Notes under the pieces: generated by a model
Told to the model about the DNA's origin: nothing
The model's input: the letters and a program-made list of their open reading frames with translations, nothing else
Databases searched by the model: none
Made by a program: the position numbers and the translations under genes
In this document: positions 1-9,054 of the stretch, one piece after another
Layout of the letters: each line of letters starts with the position of its first letter
Numbering within the stretch: position 1 is the stretch's first letter
Assembly (NCBI RefSeq): GCF_026262505.1
Contig: NC_067206.1
Coordinates: 23,203,896-23,267,895 of the forward strand
From: Trichomonas vaginalis G3
Taxonomy: Eukaryota > Parabasalia > Trichomonadida > Trichomonadidae
Length of the DNA: 64,000 nucleotides
Direction: 5' to 3'

Positions 1-365
1 CCTTAGTTGTTTTAGCAGGTCAAATTTCAATGTATAACGCAAAAATGAACCCGCAATGTTCAAAATGTAAGGCAGCGATGAGGAAATATAACTACTCCGT
101 CAAAGAGATAGAAAGAATGAGAAACGACTATGCAGATTTAAAGAAAGAAGTAGAAAAGCCAGCAGAAGATAAAATGGACATGTTAGCATTTCTGAACAAA
201 AATTATCCAACTGCTGACGATTTCCTTCTATCTGACGTCAAGAAGAAATATAAAGAAACCTTCGGCATTGTTAAAACATTCGATGTACTAAAAGAAGAAA
301 TAGAAGCTACAAAACTGTTTAAAGTCATGAACCATCGCAACATATACCATGTAAAACGCTTGTAA
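1..365 (+). CDS. C-terminal part of 312-aa Maverick protein, unknown function
   Basis: The window opens inside this gene; the whole version lies at 27797-28735. The visible part has a CxxC pair (CSKCKAAM), a Lys/Glu-rich probable coiled coil, and a C-terminal domain of about 60 residues whose length and pattern would suit a small helical or winged-helix fold. No family was recognised. It is followed by one arm of a 59-bp inverted repeat and then a repeat field. Confidence 0.7.
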   Translation, partial: LVVLAGQISMYNAKMNPQCSKCKAAMRKYNYSVKEIERMRNDYADLKKEVEKPAEDKMDMLAFLNKNYPTADDFLLSDVKKKYKETFGIVKTFDVLKEEIEATKLFKVMNHRNIYHVKRL

Positions 366-370
366 ATAGT

Positions 371-429
371 TATGTTAGAAAAGAGGTTAGAAAACGTGTT
401 AGATCTAACATGCTAACATAAACATTATT
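371..429. repeat. Right arm of 59-bp inverted repeat (copy A)
   Basis: This is the same as 28741-28799 in copy C. It contains the palindrome GTTAGATCTAAC and two GTTAGAAAA-type units. The left arm of the pair lies before the 312-aa gene and is outside this copy's visible part. Confidence 0.75.
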
Positions 430-650
430 TTTGCTGAATTCAGCACAAAATTCTGAGTAAAATGACATATGGCACGTGTCAAACCGTTGAGTTTTCACAA
501 ATTTTAAAAATTGCTGCGGAAAGTTCGTCAAAAAAGTGAAGGTTCCCGACGGTTTCAAACCGCCATACTTTACATGAAGATAGTTTACAATGTCAACTAA
601 ATATCATGTACGATAGAAACGGTTATGTAAAGTTTACATTTTGTAAAGTT
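430..650. other. Non-coding spacer
   Basis: No gene is supported. A short 13-bp palindrome around 550-562 (CGGTTT, centre base, AAACCG) and several AAACGG/CCGTTT words occur here. The same spacer is conserved in copies B and C. Confidence 0.5.
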
Positions 651-1000
651 TTGTCCTGATTCAAGACAAGTCTTGTATTTTTTCAGAACAAGTCTTGTAT
701 TTTTTCAGAACAAGTCTTGTATTTTTTCAAGACAAATCTTGTCCTGATTCAGAACAAGTCTTGCACTTTTTAGTCAGTTTTTCTTGTAAAGTTCTCAAAT
801 TTGAGAACAATTGTCCTGATTCAAGACAAGTCTTGTATTTTTTCAGAACAAGTCTTGTATTTTTTCAGAACAAGTCTTGTATTTTTTCAAGACAAATCTT
901 GTCCTGATTCAGAACAAGTCTTGTATTTTTTCAGAACAAGTCTTGTATTTTTTCAAGACAAATCTTGTCCTGATTCAGAACAAGTCTTGCACTTTTTCAG
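651..1000. repeat. CAAGTCTTG tandem repeat field (copy A)
   Basis: Ten CAAGTCTTG and three CAAATCTTG words are spaced mostly 22 bp apart in a TTTTTTCAGAA background. Each word is a small near-palindrome (ACAAG, centre base, CTTGT). Longer blocks of about 150 bp are themselves duplicated. Open frames across it are repeat by-products. The regular near-palindromes upstream of the KilA-N gene would suit a protein-binding array, replication site or enhancer; that role is inference. Confidence 0.85.
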
Positions 1001-1361
1001 GAAATCCTATCGTCTAACTTTACAAATGTCACTTTTTCAACATGATTGCATTTTGGTCGGGAAACAACTTTCTCTCAATTTTGTCACTTTTTTCTATCGT
1101 CGTGTTTTGTCACTTTTCCCTCAGGGTGTGTGTCAGAAAATATCCAAAATCTTTATAGCCTCGTATCTCCTTCAATTCTTGACGGCTTGACATGTATGAC
1201 ACACCATTCAATTCAGAATTATGTGCTGAATCTTATGACCTTCATTTGTTCGTGACTTCTTTTCACATATGTAACCCTGAATTTTTAACATTTCTTTAAC
1301 ACAGAAAAATAAAGTTAGTTTTATTTTTATTTATTTTTTTATTTTGTATGTAAGGACAGAT
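1001..1361. other. Pyrimidine-rich leader before KilA-N gene
   Basis: No gene is supported. The top strand is T-rich with three TGTCACTTTT words near 1027, 1082 and 1108, then a run of T and TTTAT just before the ATG at 1362. The T-rich end looks like the promoter zone of the next gene. Confidence 0.5.
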
Positions 1362-1913
1362 ATGTCAACAACAGAGAACACAACAACTGCTATCGTTCAT
1401 GAAGCCATAAATGAAGAATACGAGTGGGTTCAGTTTAACAAACAACTCCGTCTCATTCGTTCGGTCAAAGACGATATGTACCAAATGCAAAGTATTTTGA
1501 CAGCATGTTTTGCTCCAGACACTAAACACGCAGACGACTGGTTCAAAAACCAAAGCACACAAGAACTTTTGAGTGAAATTTCTCTAGACCGACTTTTTTC
1601 GGTCTTGCATAAAACACATGAAAATCGTAAAAATTTGCCAATAAATTTAAGAGGTTATTATGTTCATAGACTTTTAGTAAATGCAGTTGCAATGTGGGCT
1701 TCTCCTCGTTATGCATGGCATGTTTACAGACTTCTTGACGAAATTCATAGACAAGAACGTGGAGAGATGGAAAAGAAACTTCAAGCAAAAGATGAAGTCA
1801 TTGAATCCAAAGACAAAAGCATACAGAAAAGAATACCACGTTCGGTACCAAAAGGAAAGGAAAAGAGTTATAAGTATATGATATATACTGAAGAGTTGGA
1901 GAAAGGAAGATAA
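1362..1913 (+). CDS. KilA-N domain protein (copy A)
   Basis: Residues from about 20 to 130 match the KilA-N pattern: the DDW and LLSEIS segment, then LRGYYVHRLL and the AMWASPRYA motif that marks this DNA-binding domain of large DNA viruses and phages. A charged coiled coil follows. The ATG at 1362 was preferred to an upstream TTG because it lies just after the T-rich leader and starts MSTTENTT. The likely role is DNA binding or regulation inside the element. The next frame overlaps or abuts it and may belong to the same function. Confidence 0.72.
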   Translation: MSTTENTTTAIVHEAINEEYEWVQFNKQLRLIRSVKDDMYQMQSILTACFAPDTKHADDWFKNQSTQELLSEISLDRLFSVLHKTHENRKNLPINLRGYYVHRLLVNAVAMWASPRYAWHVYRLLDEIHRQERGEMEKKLQAKDEVIESKDKSIQKRIPRSVPKGKEKSYKYMIYTEELEKGR

Positions 1914-1918
1914 GAGAT

Positions 1919-2185
1919 ATGGTTATGTTGCATTTAGTCAGAAGAAACAACAAAAGCTTTTATGACCTTGCTAAGATTTACAAATCTGACAGAAACTGGT
2001 TCTATCGTGAAAACTTACCGATTTCAATGACACCGAATGAGCAAATAAAGGAAATTGTCAAAAATACTCTTCCTCAAACACACTATGACATCAAAGGTTG
2101 CACAATACTTACATTCAAAGAAGACTTAACATTACTGAAGGAAAAAATAACAGAATATTTCGATAACTTCAAAGAGGAAGAATAA
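1919..2185 (+). CDS. 88-aa protein after KilA-N gene
   Basis: A small charged protein of unknown family directly follows the KilA-N gene. In copy C it overlaps the end of that gene in another frame. Its content (FYDLAKIYKSDRNWFYR, then an acidic C-terminus) resembles the extra C-terminal domain often seen behind KilA-N domains, so it may be the second part of one functional unit. That is inference. Confidence 0.5.
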   Translation: MVMLHLVRRNNKSFYDLAKIYKSDRNWFYRENLPISMTPNEQIKEIVKNTLPQTHYDIKGCTILTFKEDLTLLKEKITEYFDNFKEEE

Positions 2186-2240
2186 AAAAATCTAAGCTAA
2201 TTTTATTTTTTTTATAAAATTTTATCTCATATGAAAGAAC

Positions 2241-2456
2241 ATGAATTTAGAATATTCGGAACTCATGACAGAAGAAGAGAACGAACAACATGTAAAAGAT
2301 TATGCAAAATTTCTGAAGACATACAAAGCATTTAAACAATATCTAAATGCTTCTAAAGATTATGCAAAATTTCTGAAGGTATATAAAGCTTATGAAAAAG
2401 CGTATGAAAAGTTTATACATTGGGGAATTGTTGTAAAATATCGATATGAAGACTAA
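2241..2456 (+). CDS. 71-aa protein with internal duplication
   Basis: This short unknown protein contains two copies of a DYAKFLK(T/V)YKA unit about 23 residues apart, so it arose by internal duplication. It is rich in Tyr, Lys and Glu and probably helical. It is conserved in copies B and C. Confidence 0.55.
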   Translation: MNLEYSELMTEEENEQHVKDYAKFLKTYKAFKQYLNASKDYAKFLKVYKAYEKAYEKFIHWGIVVKYRYED

Positions 2457-2474
2457 CCAAAAATATATTTTTGC

Positions 2475-2947
2475 TTAAATGACGTCAGGGTCAATTTCTT
2501 CAACCATTTCACTTCCTTCGTCAATGTCAATAGAAGCTTCTTCAACCTTTGGTAAGAACTTTTGTATAACATCTTTGTTCGTTATTGTTTTCAGAGATGA
2601 AGAATAATATTTCACATTTGTTTCACCCTTCTTATATTCTTTCTGTTCGGAAAGATTCATAGCAATACTGAAGAAGTCAATGTTGGAGTTCTTTATATAG
2701 TATAATGAGTATCTTTGACATTCACGAAGAAACCCTTTTGTTTCAAAACTACTGCTAACTCTTGTGAAGTATAACGTTTGCGGTCAATGACAATAGCTAA
2801 TGGTCTGACATACTGACCAAACTTAGATTCTTTCACAAACTTCTTGTTAAAGATAACATTGACGTTTGAAGCATTATTGAACTCATTCTTGATGACAGTA
2901 GCGAGAGCATTGTATGAAAAGAACTTGCAATCTTGCATGTGTTTCAT
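2475..2947 (-). pseudogene. Minus-strand 157-aa unknown gene (copy A, broken)
   Basis: The whole counterpart is at 30843-31316. Copy A is broken, with about one break. The protein has an N-terminal mixed alpha/beta part (about 90 residues) and an acidic tail. It was not recognised. It is convergent with the 71-aa gene and divergent from the 114-aa gene at 3038. Confidence 0.6.
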
Positions 2948-3018
2948 TAAAATAAAAATATTAAATTATTTTGAAAAATAACTTAAAAAAATCTAATCTA
3001 AATTTTTTCAAAAAATAT

Positions 3019-3029
3019 TTTTTATCCGA
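3019..3029 (+). promoter_or_regulatory. TTTTTATCCGA promoter-like motif
   Basis: TTTTTATCCGA lies 9 bases before the ATG at 3038. The same or nearly the same word (TTTTTATC then C or T, then GA) precedes 8268 on the minus strand and 9055 on the plus strand, so it looks like an element-specific promoter. No transcript data support this. Confidence 0.5.
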
Positions 3030-3037
3030 TAGAAAAG

Positions 3038-3382
3038 ATGACAGAAAAATTAACTTTTTACATAGCGCCAGACCCTTCTTGCCCACATCTTTTTAAGCCA
3101 CAATATATAGTCATAGAACTAAATAGAGAAAGCGAAATTCTACAAATAGAAGAAAGCGAAATTCTACAAACAGAAGAAACATATAGAGACCTAGATAACG
3201 AAACTGGATATGCACTATTCTGGTTAGATTGTCCTTATGAAATGTATGAAAAAAAGGCTTTATATGAAGAATATAGAAAATATTGTCATGAAAACAATAT
3301 AAGACCAAGCTCTAGAGAAAAATTCTATGCTGGTATAAAACATCTTTTCGAAGTTCGGAATGGCAAATATAGAAAGAAATAA
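3038..3382 (+). CDS. 114-aa protein with primase-C-terminus-like tail
   Basis: A small acidic protein with two repeats of an ESEILQ(I/T)EE unit near residues 30-45. Its last 45 residues (LYEEYRKYC, then SSREKFYAGIKHLF) resemble the small winged-helix module often found at the end of virus and plasmid D5/P4-type primases. The similarity is a pattern impression only. It sits directly upstream of PolB, so a replication role is plausible. Confidence 0.5.
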   Translation: MTEKLTFYIAPDPSCPHLFKPQYIVIELNRESEILQIEESEILQTEETYRDLDNETGYALFWLDCPYEMYEKKALYEEYRKYCHENNIRPSSREKFYAGIKHLFEVRNGKYRKK

Positions 3383-3432
3383 TTTTTCTAAGTTTATTTT
3401 TTCAAAAAATATTTTTTTTTTTCCTACTAAAG

Positions 3433-6400
3433 ATGTATCGGAAGTTGTCTAAGTTAGAACACTCGGAAATAAAACAACTTCTTACAGAAGCTAATATAGA
3501 TGTTGCAAAGCATTACACAACAAACAAAAAGGCACTCGCTGACATCCTCAATGACTATAATGGTGAAATAACTTATGATAGAATTCATGAGTTCATAAAG
3601 CCGCAACGCGGCGAGGACGAAGTCCATGCAAGAGCATTTCCTTTAAATGACGTTGCTATTGACTTATATCATAGACGTTCAATACCTCATGAAGTAAGAA
3701 GAGAAATGTTTGACATAACAAATGCAAACGTTGGTCATACTCGTAAAGCTCTTTCACATGACGTTCGTCAAGAGATGTTTGACATAACAAATGCAAACGT
3801 TGGTGAAACAAGAAGAGCTGTACCACATGAAGTAAGAAGAGAAATGTTTGACATAACAAATGCAAACGTTGGTGAAACACGAAAGAGAGATGACACACTG
3901 AAACAACAGAGAAGAGAGATGTTTAAAAGTGCTATAGAACAAGTTCGCAAAGCTAATAATGTCATTCGTTCCATTGACGACAAACCAAAAGAAGGTGAGA
4001 GATGGTTAAAGAAAGATGAAGAAAATAGGAAGAGGAATGTGAAGTCAGGCAATAGACTCATTGACTTTAACATCGAAGCTTTAGATGAACCAAACAGAGA
4101 CTACTTACACAAACATTTCGGTAAGGTTTTCATGAGACTCTTAGAGAAAATTAAAATAAACTCCCAACAGAGATGGATGGTATGTTATAAACTTGGTGGA
4201 AAGTATGAATGTTCTACGTTAAACCTCAATAATATTGGAACATTACTACATCAGCTCTTGAAGGAGAACTTTATATCAGAGATAGAAGCAAATGCTGCAG
4301 GTATTGTTGAAATGCACTATGACTTCTTCTTGACAAACATAAAGAATCTTACCGAAATAAAGATGTATGATTTAACAGAATATGAAGGCTTAACGATGTC
4401 AGATGTAAAGAAAGGCAAACCAAAAAAGAGACCATATAGAGATGAAAGCACACTGACAAATGACCAGAAAGCCATTTTGGAAGCTCTTAAGCAAACAGGA
4501 AACCCAGCACTTATAGAAAGCTTTTGGAAAGATAATGGTGAAAAGAAGTTTTATAAGAAGAGAAGCGGTCAGTTCTGGAAGTATCTTTGCACATTACCTA
4601 TAAATCTTGAACGCTACCAAATCTTCAATGAACTGAACAAAAGAACTGCAACACTTATGACAGAAGATAACTGCTTCGTTTATGCTTGCATTCAGGCTGG
4701 AGTAAATGAAGAAACTATTGACCACATGAGAGAAGTCATTCGTGTTAGAGACTTTCCTCAAAGTAAAGTACAAGAAATTTCTGACGCAACAGGTATAGCA
4801 TTTAATGTTACCATTGGTTACTTCAATGACTCAAGACATAATGAAATAAAGAGATACATACCAAAAGAATGTGAAACTGTTCGAACTATTGACTTACTTC
4901 TTGTTGAAGACCACTACATGCTAAATGAAAGACTTCCAATGACAACATATTTCATTCGAAACTATATAGAAATCTTGAAGGAGTGTGGTGGAATGAACAT
5001 TGAAAAACAGATGAAAATATATACAAAGAGAGAAGATAAATATGTAGTTCGCATGGATAGAACTACACCGCTATGGGATGTTATGAAAACATTGTGGGAG
5101 TGCAAATATTTTGAACCTATTTCTTATGGAGAACTTTTCACATATACGACTGACTTATATAAACAGAACCTTGCACCATTTAAAGATTTGACATATGCTC
5201 CAAAGTATTGTGTACAACTGAAGAAGAAAGCAGAGTCAAAAGAAGTAAATAAAGCTAAATGTAAGTTCATACCTGAGCACGTTTTCTTTGCTGACTTTGA
5301 GTGTAGTACGGATGGCTTTCATAAAGCTTTTAACATCTGTTATGACAGTGAAGATGGTTCAGTTAGTGAAAGTATTTGGGGTCAAAACTGTGCAACAGAA
5401 TTTTTGGAAAGACTTCCTGACAAGAGTTTAATATATTTCCATAACCTCAGTTATGACATAAACTTCATCTTAAGACACATGACAGAAGTGAAAGGAACTC
5501 CCATCATTAAAGGTTCACGAACAATGCAAATAACTGGTTTATATAAAGGAAGGGCAATTATTATAAAAGACTCTTACAGTGTTATAAATAAGAAGCTTAA
5601 ACTATTTCCTGCTATGTTTAACTTACAAACAGGACCGAAAGAAGTATTTCCATATAACTACTACAGCAGTGTTTTGTTAGCAAATGACAACAGAACTGGT
5701 GTCATTTCTGAAGCATGTAAGTTTATCCATGATGCAGATACATTTATGAAGAACATAGATTCCATCAAAGGTTGCAGAATAGATGAAAACCACTTCGACT
5801 TAGAAAAATATAGCACGTTTTACTGCAAACAAGATGTAAGAATTTTAAGAGAAGGTTTTGTAAAGTTCCGCAATGACTTATTGAAAGAGTTTGATTTAAA
5901 CGTTTATGACTACGTTAGTATTTGTTCTATTGCTAACAAATTGTTTGAGAACAGAGTATACTTCCCGAATGGAAATCTTTATGACCTCTCAAATAAACCA
6001 AGAGAATTTATTTCGAGATGCATTCAAGGTGGAAGATGTATGTTGTCAGATAACATGAAACAAAAGAGCAAAAAGAAACTCATTGCTGACTTCGACACTG
6101 TTTCATTATATCCTTCAGCTATAGCAAGACTTTATACTTTAGAAGGTATTCCAAAAGTATTGAAGGAAGAAATGTTAAGCACAGAGTATCTCATGAGACA
6201 TTTATTCGATGACGACCAAAAGGAACCCATTGGTGAAAAGTTTATGTCTGGCTTCTTTGTTCTCATTAAGATAACAGAGATTGGTATACCCAGACACTTT
6301 CATTTAATAGTTTGCGACCCTGAACTAAATCCAGAACTTAACGTTCCAAGAAGTTCAAACACTTGCTGTCTCATGTATGTTGACCATATAACATTACAAG

Positions 6401-7350
6401 ACCTCATAAAATATCAAGGTGTCAAATGTGAAGTGTTGCAAGGATACTATTACGATGGAAACAGAGATATGAGAATAAGAGATGAAGTAAAGAAGTTGTT
6501 TGAGTTAAGGTTAAAGTATAAGAAAGAAGAAAACCCCTTACAAGAAATTATAAAACTCATTCTGAACAGCATTTATGGCAAAACTATTCTATCTCCTATT
6601 GAGTCAAAAATAACCATAGTAGATGACAAAGATGCTATAAGATATGCTATAAGAAATTACAACCATATAGTGAAGTTCGAAGGTTTGGATGGTTCAGATA
6701 AAACTATTTTCAAGCTAACGAAAAGCATTTGCAGACACTTTAACTTCTGTCCACTTGGTGTTAATATTCTGTCTATGTCAAAACGTATTATGAATGAAGT
6801 ATTCTGTACTGCAGAGGACATGGGACTTCAAATCTTTTACCAGGATACCGACAGTATGCACTTATATAATGAAGACATCCCAAAGCTTGCAGCAGAGTTT
6901 AAGAAGAGATATGGTCGCGAACTTATAGGAAAGAACCTTGGTCAATTTCATAGCGACTTTGCAGAAATAACACCTGGAAAACAAAGTTTAGCTTATAAAA
7001 GTATTTTCTGTGGAAAGAAGACCTACATAGACTTACTCACTAACGATTTAAATGAAGTTGCATTTCACTGCAGAATGAAAGGCGTGAAGCAAGATGTTAT
7101 TGCTTTAACCGCTAATGAAATGTTTCCTGAAGCTATACAATGCTATTACAATGAAGATAAGAACATTCACATACCTGTTGGAACATATGACAAAGACTCT
7201 GAGTTCAGTTTAATGAAACTTTACAAAGCACTTCATGATGGTCAAGAGATTGCATTCGACTTATGTAAGTCATGTCAACCTTGCTTTGCTGAAAAGTTCA
7301 ACTTTTCAATAACGACTAAAACAAGCTTTATTCGTAAGTTGAAGTTCTGA
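3433..7350 (+). CDS. polB: Protein-primed family B DNA polymerase (copy A)
   Basis: A 1305-aa replicative polymerase of the Maverick/Polinton type. Exonuclease motifs are visible as ADFEC, FHNLSYD and YCKQD, and polymerase motifs as DTVSLYPS, LNSIYGK and YQDTDS, in the expected order over the C-terminal 700 residues. The N-terminal part holds three nearly identical 22-residue repeats (REMFDITNANVG core, residues 84-150) and, near residues 405-505, an OTU-like cysteine-protease signature (EDNCF, then DHY). In protein-primed polymerases the N-terminal region supplies or contacts the terminal protein. It looks whole. Reads from ATG at 3433, which follows a T-rich promoter zone. Confidence 0.92.
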   Translation: MYRKLSKLEHSEIKQLLTEANIDVAKHYTTNKKALADILNDYNGEITYDRIHEFIKPQRGEDEVHARAFPLNDVAIDLYHRRSIPHEVRREMFDITNANVGHTRKALSHDVRQEMFDITNANVGETRRAVPHEVRREMFDITNANVGETRKRDDTLKQQRREMFKSAIEQVRKANNVIRSIDDKPKEGERWLKKDEENRKRNVKSGNRLIDFNIEALDEPNRDYLHKHFGKVFMRLLEKIKINSQQRWMVCYKLGGKYECSTLNLNNIGTLLHQLLKENFISEIEANAAGIVEMHYDFFLTNIKNLTEIKMYDLTEYEGLTMSDVKKGKPKKRPYRDESTLTNDQKAILEALKQTGNPALIESFWKDNGEKKFYKKRSGQFWKYLCTLPINLERYQIFNELNKRTATLMTEDNCFVYACIQAGVNEETIDHMREVIRVRDFPQSKVQEISDATGIAFNVTIGYFNDSRHNEIKRYIPKECETVRTIDLLLVEDHYMLNERLPMTTYFIRNYIEILKECGGMNIEKQMKIYTKREDKYVVRMDRTTPLWDVMKTLWECKYFEPISYGELFTYTTDLYKQNLAPFKDLTYAPKYCVQLKKKAESKEVNKAKCKFIPEHVFFADFECSTDGFHKAFNICYDSEDGSVSESIWGQNCATEFLERLPDKSLIYFHNLSYDINFILRHMTEVKGTPIIKGSRTMQITGLYKGRAIIIKDSYSVINKKLKLFPAMFNLQTGPKEVFPYNYYSSVLLANDNRTGVISEACKFIHDADTFMKNIDSIKGCRIDENHFDLEKYSTFYCKQDVRILREGFVKFRNDLLKEFDLNVYDYVSICSIANKLFENRVYFPNGNLYDLSNKPREFISRCIQGGRCMLSDNMKQKSKKKLIADFDTVSLYPSAIARLYTLEGIPKVLKEEMLSTEYLMRHLFDDDQKEPIGEKFMSGFFVLIKITEIGIPRHFHLIVCDPELNPELNVPRSSNTCCLMYVDHITLQDLIKYQGVKCEVLQGYYYDGNRDMRIRDEVKKLFELRLKYKKEENPLQEIIKLILNSIYGKTILSPIESKITIVDDKDAIRYAIRNYNHIVKFEGLDGSDKTIFKLTKSICRHFNFCPLGVNILSMSKRIMNEVFCTAEDMGLQIFYQDTDSMHLYNEDIPKLAAEFKKRYGRELIGKNLGQFHSDFAEITPGKQSLAYKSIFCGKKTYIDLLTNDLNEVAFHCRMKGVKQDVIALTANEMFPEAIQCYYNEDKNIHIPVGTYDKDSEFSLMKLYKALHDGQEIAFDLCKSCQPCFAEKFNFSITTKTSFIRKLKF

Positions 7351-7410
7351 GGTCATTTATTTTTGTCAGCAATGAGGTCATTCGTGATAAAAATAAAGCT
7401 AGCGTAGATT

Positions 7411-8268
7411 TTACAATACTGCGATGGTAGAGTTTAAGAGTTGTGCTTCAATGTAGAGACAGTCCTTCCCATCTGGAGGCAAGAACACTGGACATTTATG
7501 GTCATGAGTGGAGTACATGTCTATCCAAAACTCACGATTGAAGCCAGTTAATTTATAGTATTTAGGGTTAGGAAGTGGTGAAGTTCTTGTATGACCAATG
7601 AACTCATTTTCAACGCCTTTGGCTATATTAGAGTAAAGTATTGCTTGCTTTCTATCCCAAATGCCAGGTGTTACAATCTTTGAAAATTCATTTTTCCTCG
7701 GAAGCATTGCATCATAATTGAAAACATTCTTAAAATCATCACTTGGTTCGGAGATTTGAAATCTTATACGTAATGGATTTTCTTTCTTTTTAGCGACTTC
7801 ATTGAATGGTGAGAATACAATGAATTGACAGTCATGAGTTCCATCTTCATTTTCATTAAATTCATAATGAAAGTCTATAAGTTGTGGCTGACTACCTTCT
7901 TCTTTCAGTTGTGCAAGAAACTCACGTAAAGGCTGTAAAGTTTGTACTTCAATGTTGAACTTTTTCTCGAACATCTCATTAAATGAAATCATACATTGTT
8001 GCAATGTTGTATCGTCTTTAAAGTATTTGTATATGTGAATGTTTTGGGCGCTTAAAGACTGTTCGTCATTTTCTATCTCGACTTGAAGTATAAAGTCAAC
8101 CTTTCTGAAAGCACGTGTTATATACATAGATGTTATGCCAATGTACTTCTCTTCATTTATGTTCACAATCCAGTCTGTTGGAAACTTAAACGTTACTCTG
8201 TTCCCCTTTATTTTGACGTCAGGGTTTTCACTACTGAACGCAACAGTTAAAGGTATTTGTCTATACAT
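7411..8268 (-). CDS. Penton-like minor capsid candidate (copy A)
   Basis: A 285-aa beta-rich protein on the opposite strand to PolB, with alternating strand-like segments and no membrane segment. Its position between PolB and the major capsid candidate and its size suit the single-jelly-roll penton protein of Mavericks. No sequence signature proves this, so the call is by context. Its start has the TTTTTATCCGA motif at 8274-8284. It looks whole. Confidence 0.5.
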   Translation of the reverse strand: MYRQIPLTVAFSSENPDVKIKGNRVTFKFPTDWIVNINEEKYIGITSMYITRAFRKVDFILQVEIENDEQSLSAQNIHIYKYFKDDTTLQQCMISFNEMFEKKFNIEVQTLQPLREFLAQLKEEGSQPQLIDFHYEFNENEDGTHDCQFIVFSPFNEVAKKKENPLRIRFQISEPSDDFKNVFNYDAMLPRKNEFSKIVTPGIWDRKQAILYSNIAKGVENEFIGHTRTSPLPNPKYYKLTGFNREFWIDMYSTHDHKCPVFLPPDGKDCLYIEAQLLNSTIAVL

Positions 8269-8292
8269 TTAATTCGGATAAAAATAAACCAT

Positions 8293-8547
8293 TTACTCTT
8301 TCTTTGCTTCAGCTTCTTTAGCTTTTGCTTCTTCTCTAGCTTTTTTCGCCAGCAAACGTGGGTTCTTCTGTCTTCCAGCAGCTAATGCAGCTAGTTGTTT
8401 TTCACTAAGTTTTCTCTTTGGTCTCTCTGGCTTTTGTTCTTGTTTTTGTTCCTTCAGTTCGGATAAAATTTGCTCGCGAATTTCTTTCTTCAATGCTTCA
8501 ACATCTATGACACCTTGGGTCTTGTCCGTAGGGCTTGTCTGAGTCAT
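8293..8547 (-). CDS. 84-aa basic Lys/Ala/Glu-rich protein
   Basis: The N-terminal half is Glu/Lys-rich and coiled-coil-like. The second half is strongly basic (KRKLSEKQLAALAAGRQK, then KKAREEAKAKEAEAKKE). It could be a DNA-condensing core protein or a scaffold; the sequence does not decide. It sits 24 bases upstream of the penton-like gene on the same strand, likely co-transcribed. Confidence 0.6.
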   Translation of the reverse strand: MTQTSPTDKTQGVIDVEALKKEIREQILSELKEQKQEQKPERPKRKLSEKQLAALAAGRQKNPRLLAKKAREEAKAKEAEAKKE

Positions 8548-8592
8548 TTGACTGCAGATAAAAAACTAAATTAAAACTTTAACCGATGTAAA

Positions 8593-9027
8593 ATGAGCTT
8601 GTCAAAATCAGAGCGAGAGTCTATTATATTAAATGACGCAAGAGGAATACAACATCCTTTCTATTACGTAAGTCAGAGTAAAGATGGTAAAATATACGTA
8701 AGAAAAAGAAAGGTACCATTAGCGAATGCAGAGAGCGACAACATTAAGGTGCATGGCAAGGGTGAAGTCCACGAAGCCCATATAAAACCTTCTGTTCAAA
8801 CTGAAAAGTCAATAGAACCAGAAGAAAAGAAGCCAGATGTACTTTCAATAACGAACCAAGAGCTTATTGCAAAGTTCGTGAATTTCATTGAAAAACAAAC
8901 CGAGTCAAAGAACCCTGACCCGCCAGTGAAAGAAGTTGAGACAAAAGAGAATGTACAGTTCATTGAAAATGTCAAGAAACAACTTCCACCACGAATACCA
9001 AGAAGAAGAGTGAGAATAATGAAGTAA
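8593..9027 (+). CDS. 144-aa protein with KDG-RK motif
   Basis: The N-terminus holds a compact motif (FYYVSQSKDGKIYVRKRKVPL, residues about 23-43) that recurs in the 78-aa gene at 39511-39747, so the two are paralogous in this part. The rest is charged and probably disordered, ending in an Arg-rich tail (RIPRRRVRIMK) that could bind nucleic acid. It lies just upstream of the major capsid candidate and divergent from the basic gene, which suits a scaffold or core role (inference). Confidence 0.6.
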   Translation: MSLSKSERESIILNDARGIQHPFYYVSQSKDGKIYVRKRKVPLANAESDNIKVHGKGEVHEAHIKPSVQTEKSIEPEEKKPDVLSITNQELIAKFVNFIEKQTESKNPDPPVKEVETKENVQFIENVKKQLPPRIPRRRVRIMK

Positions 9028-9034
9028 ATAGATA

Positions 9035-9045
9035 TTTTTATCTGA
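9035..9045 (+). promoter_or_regulatory. TTTTTATCTGA promoter-like motif
   Basis: The same word class as at 3019-3029 and 8274-8284, placed 9 bases before the ATG of the capsid candidate at 9055. Confidence 0.5.
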
Positions 9046-9054
9046 AGTAAATAC

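Noticed and set aside
651-1000. CRISPR-like array
   Set aside because: The spacers are not unique; whole blocks repeat, and the setting is a eukaryotic virus-like element without cas genes.
695-1255. Open frames across the CAAGTCTTG field (also at 29065-29625 and 14999-15373)
   Set aside because: They are low-complexity readings of the repeats and pyrimidine-rich leader, with no plausible protein composition.
3656-4073. Minus-strand open frames opposite the PolB N-terminus
   Set aside because: They are reverse readings of the three internal repeats of the polymerase and have no start context.
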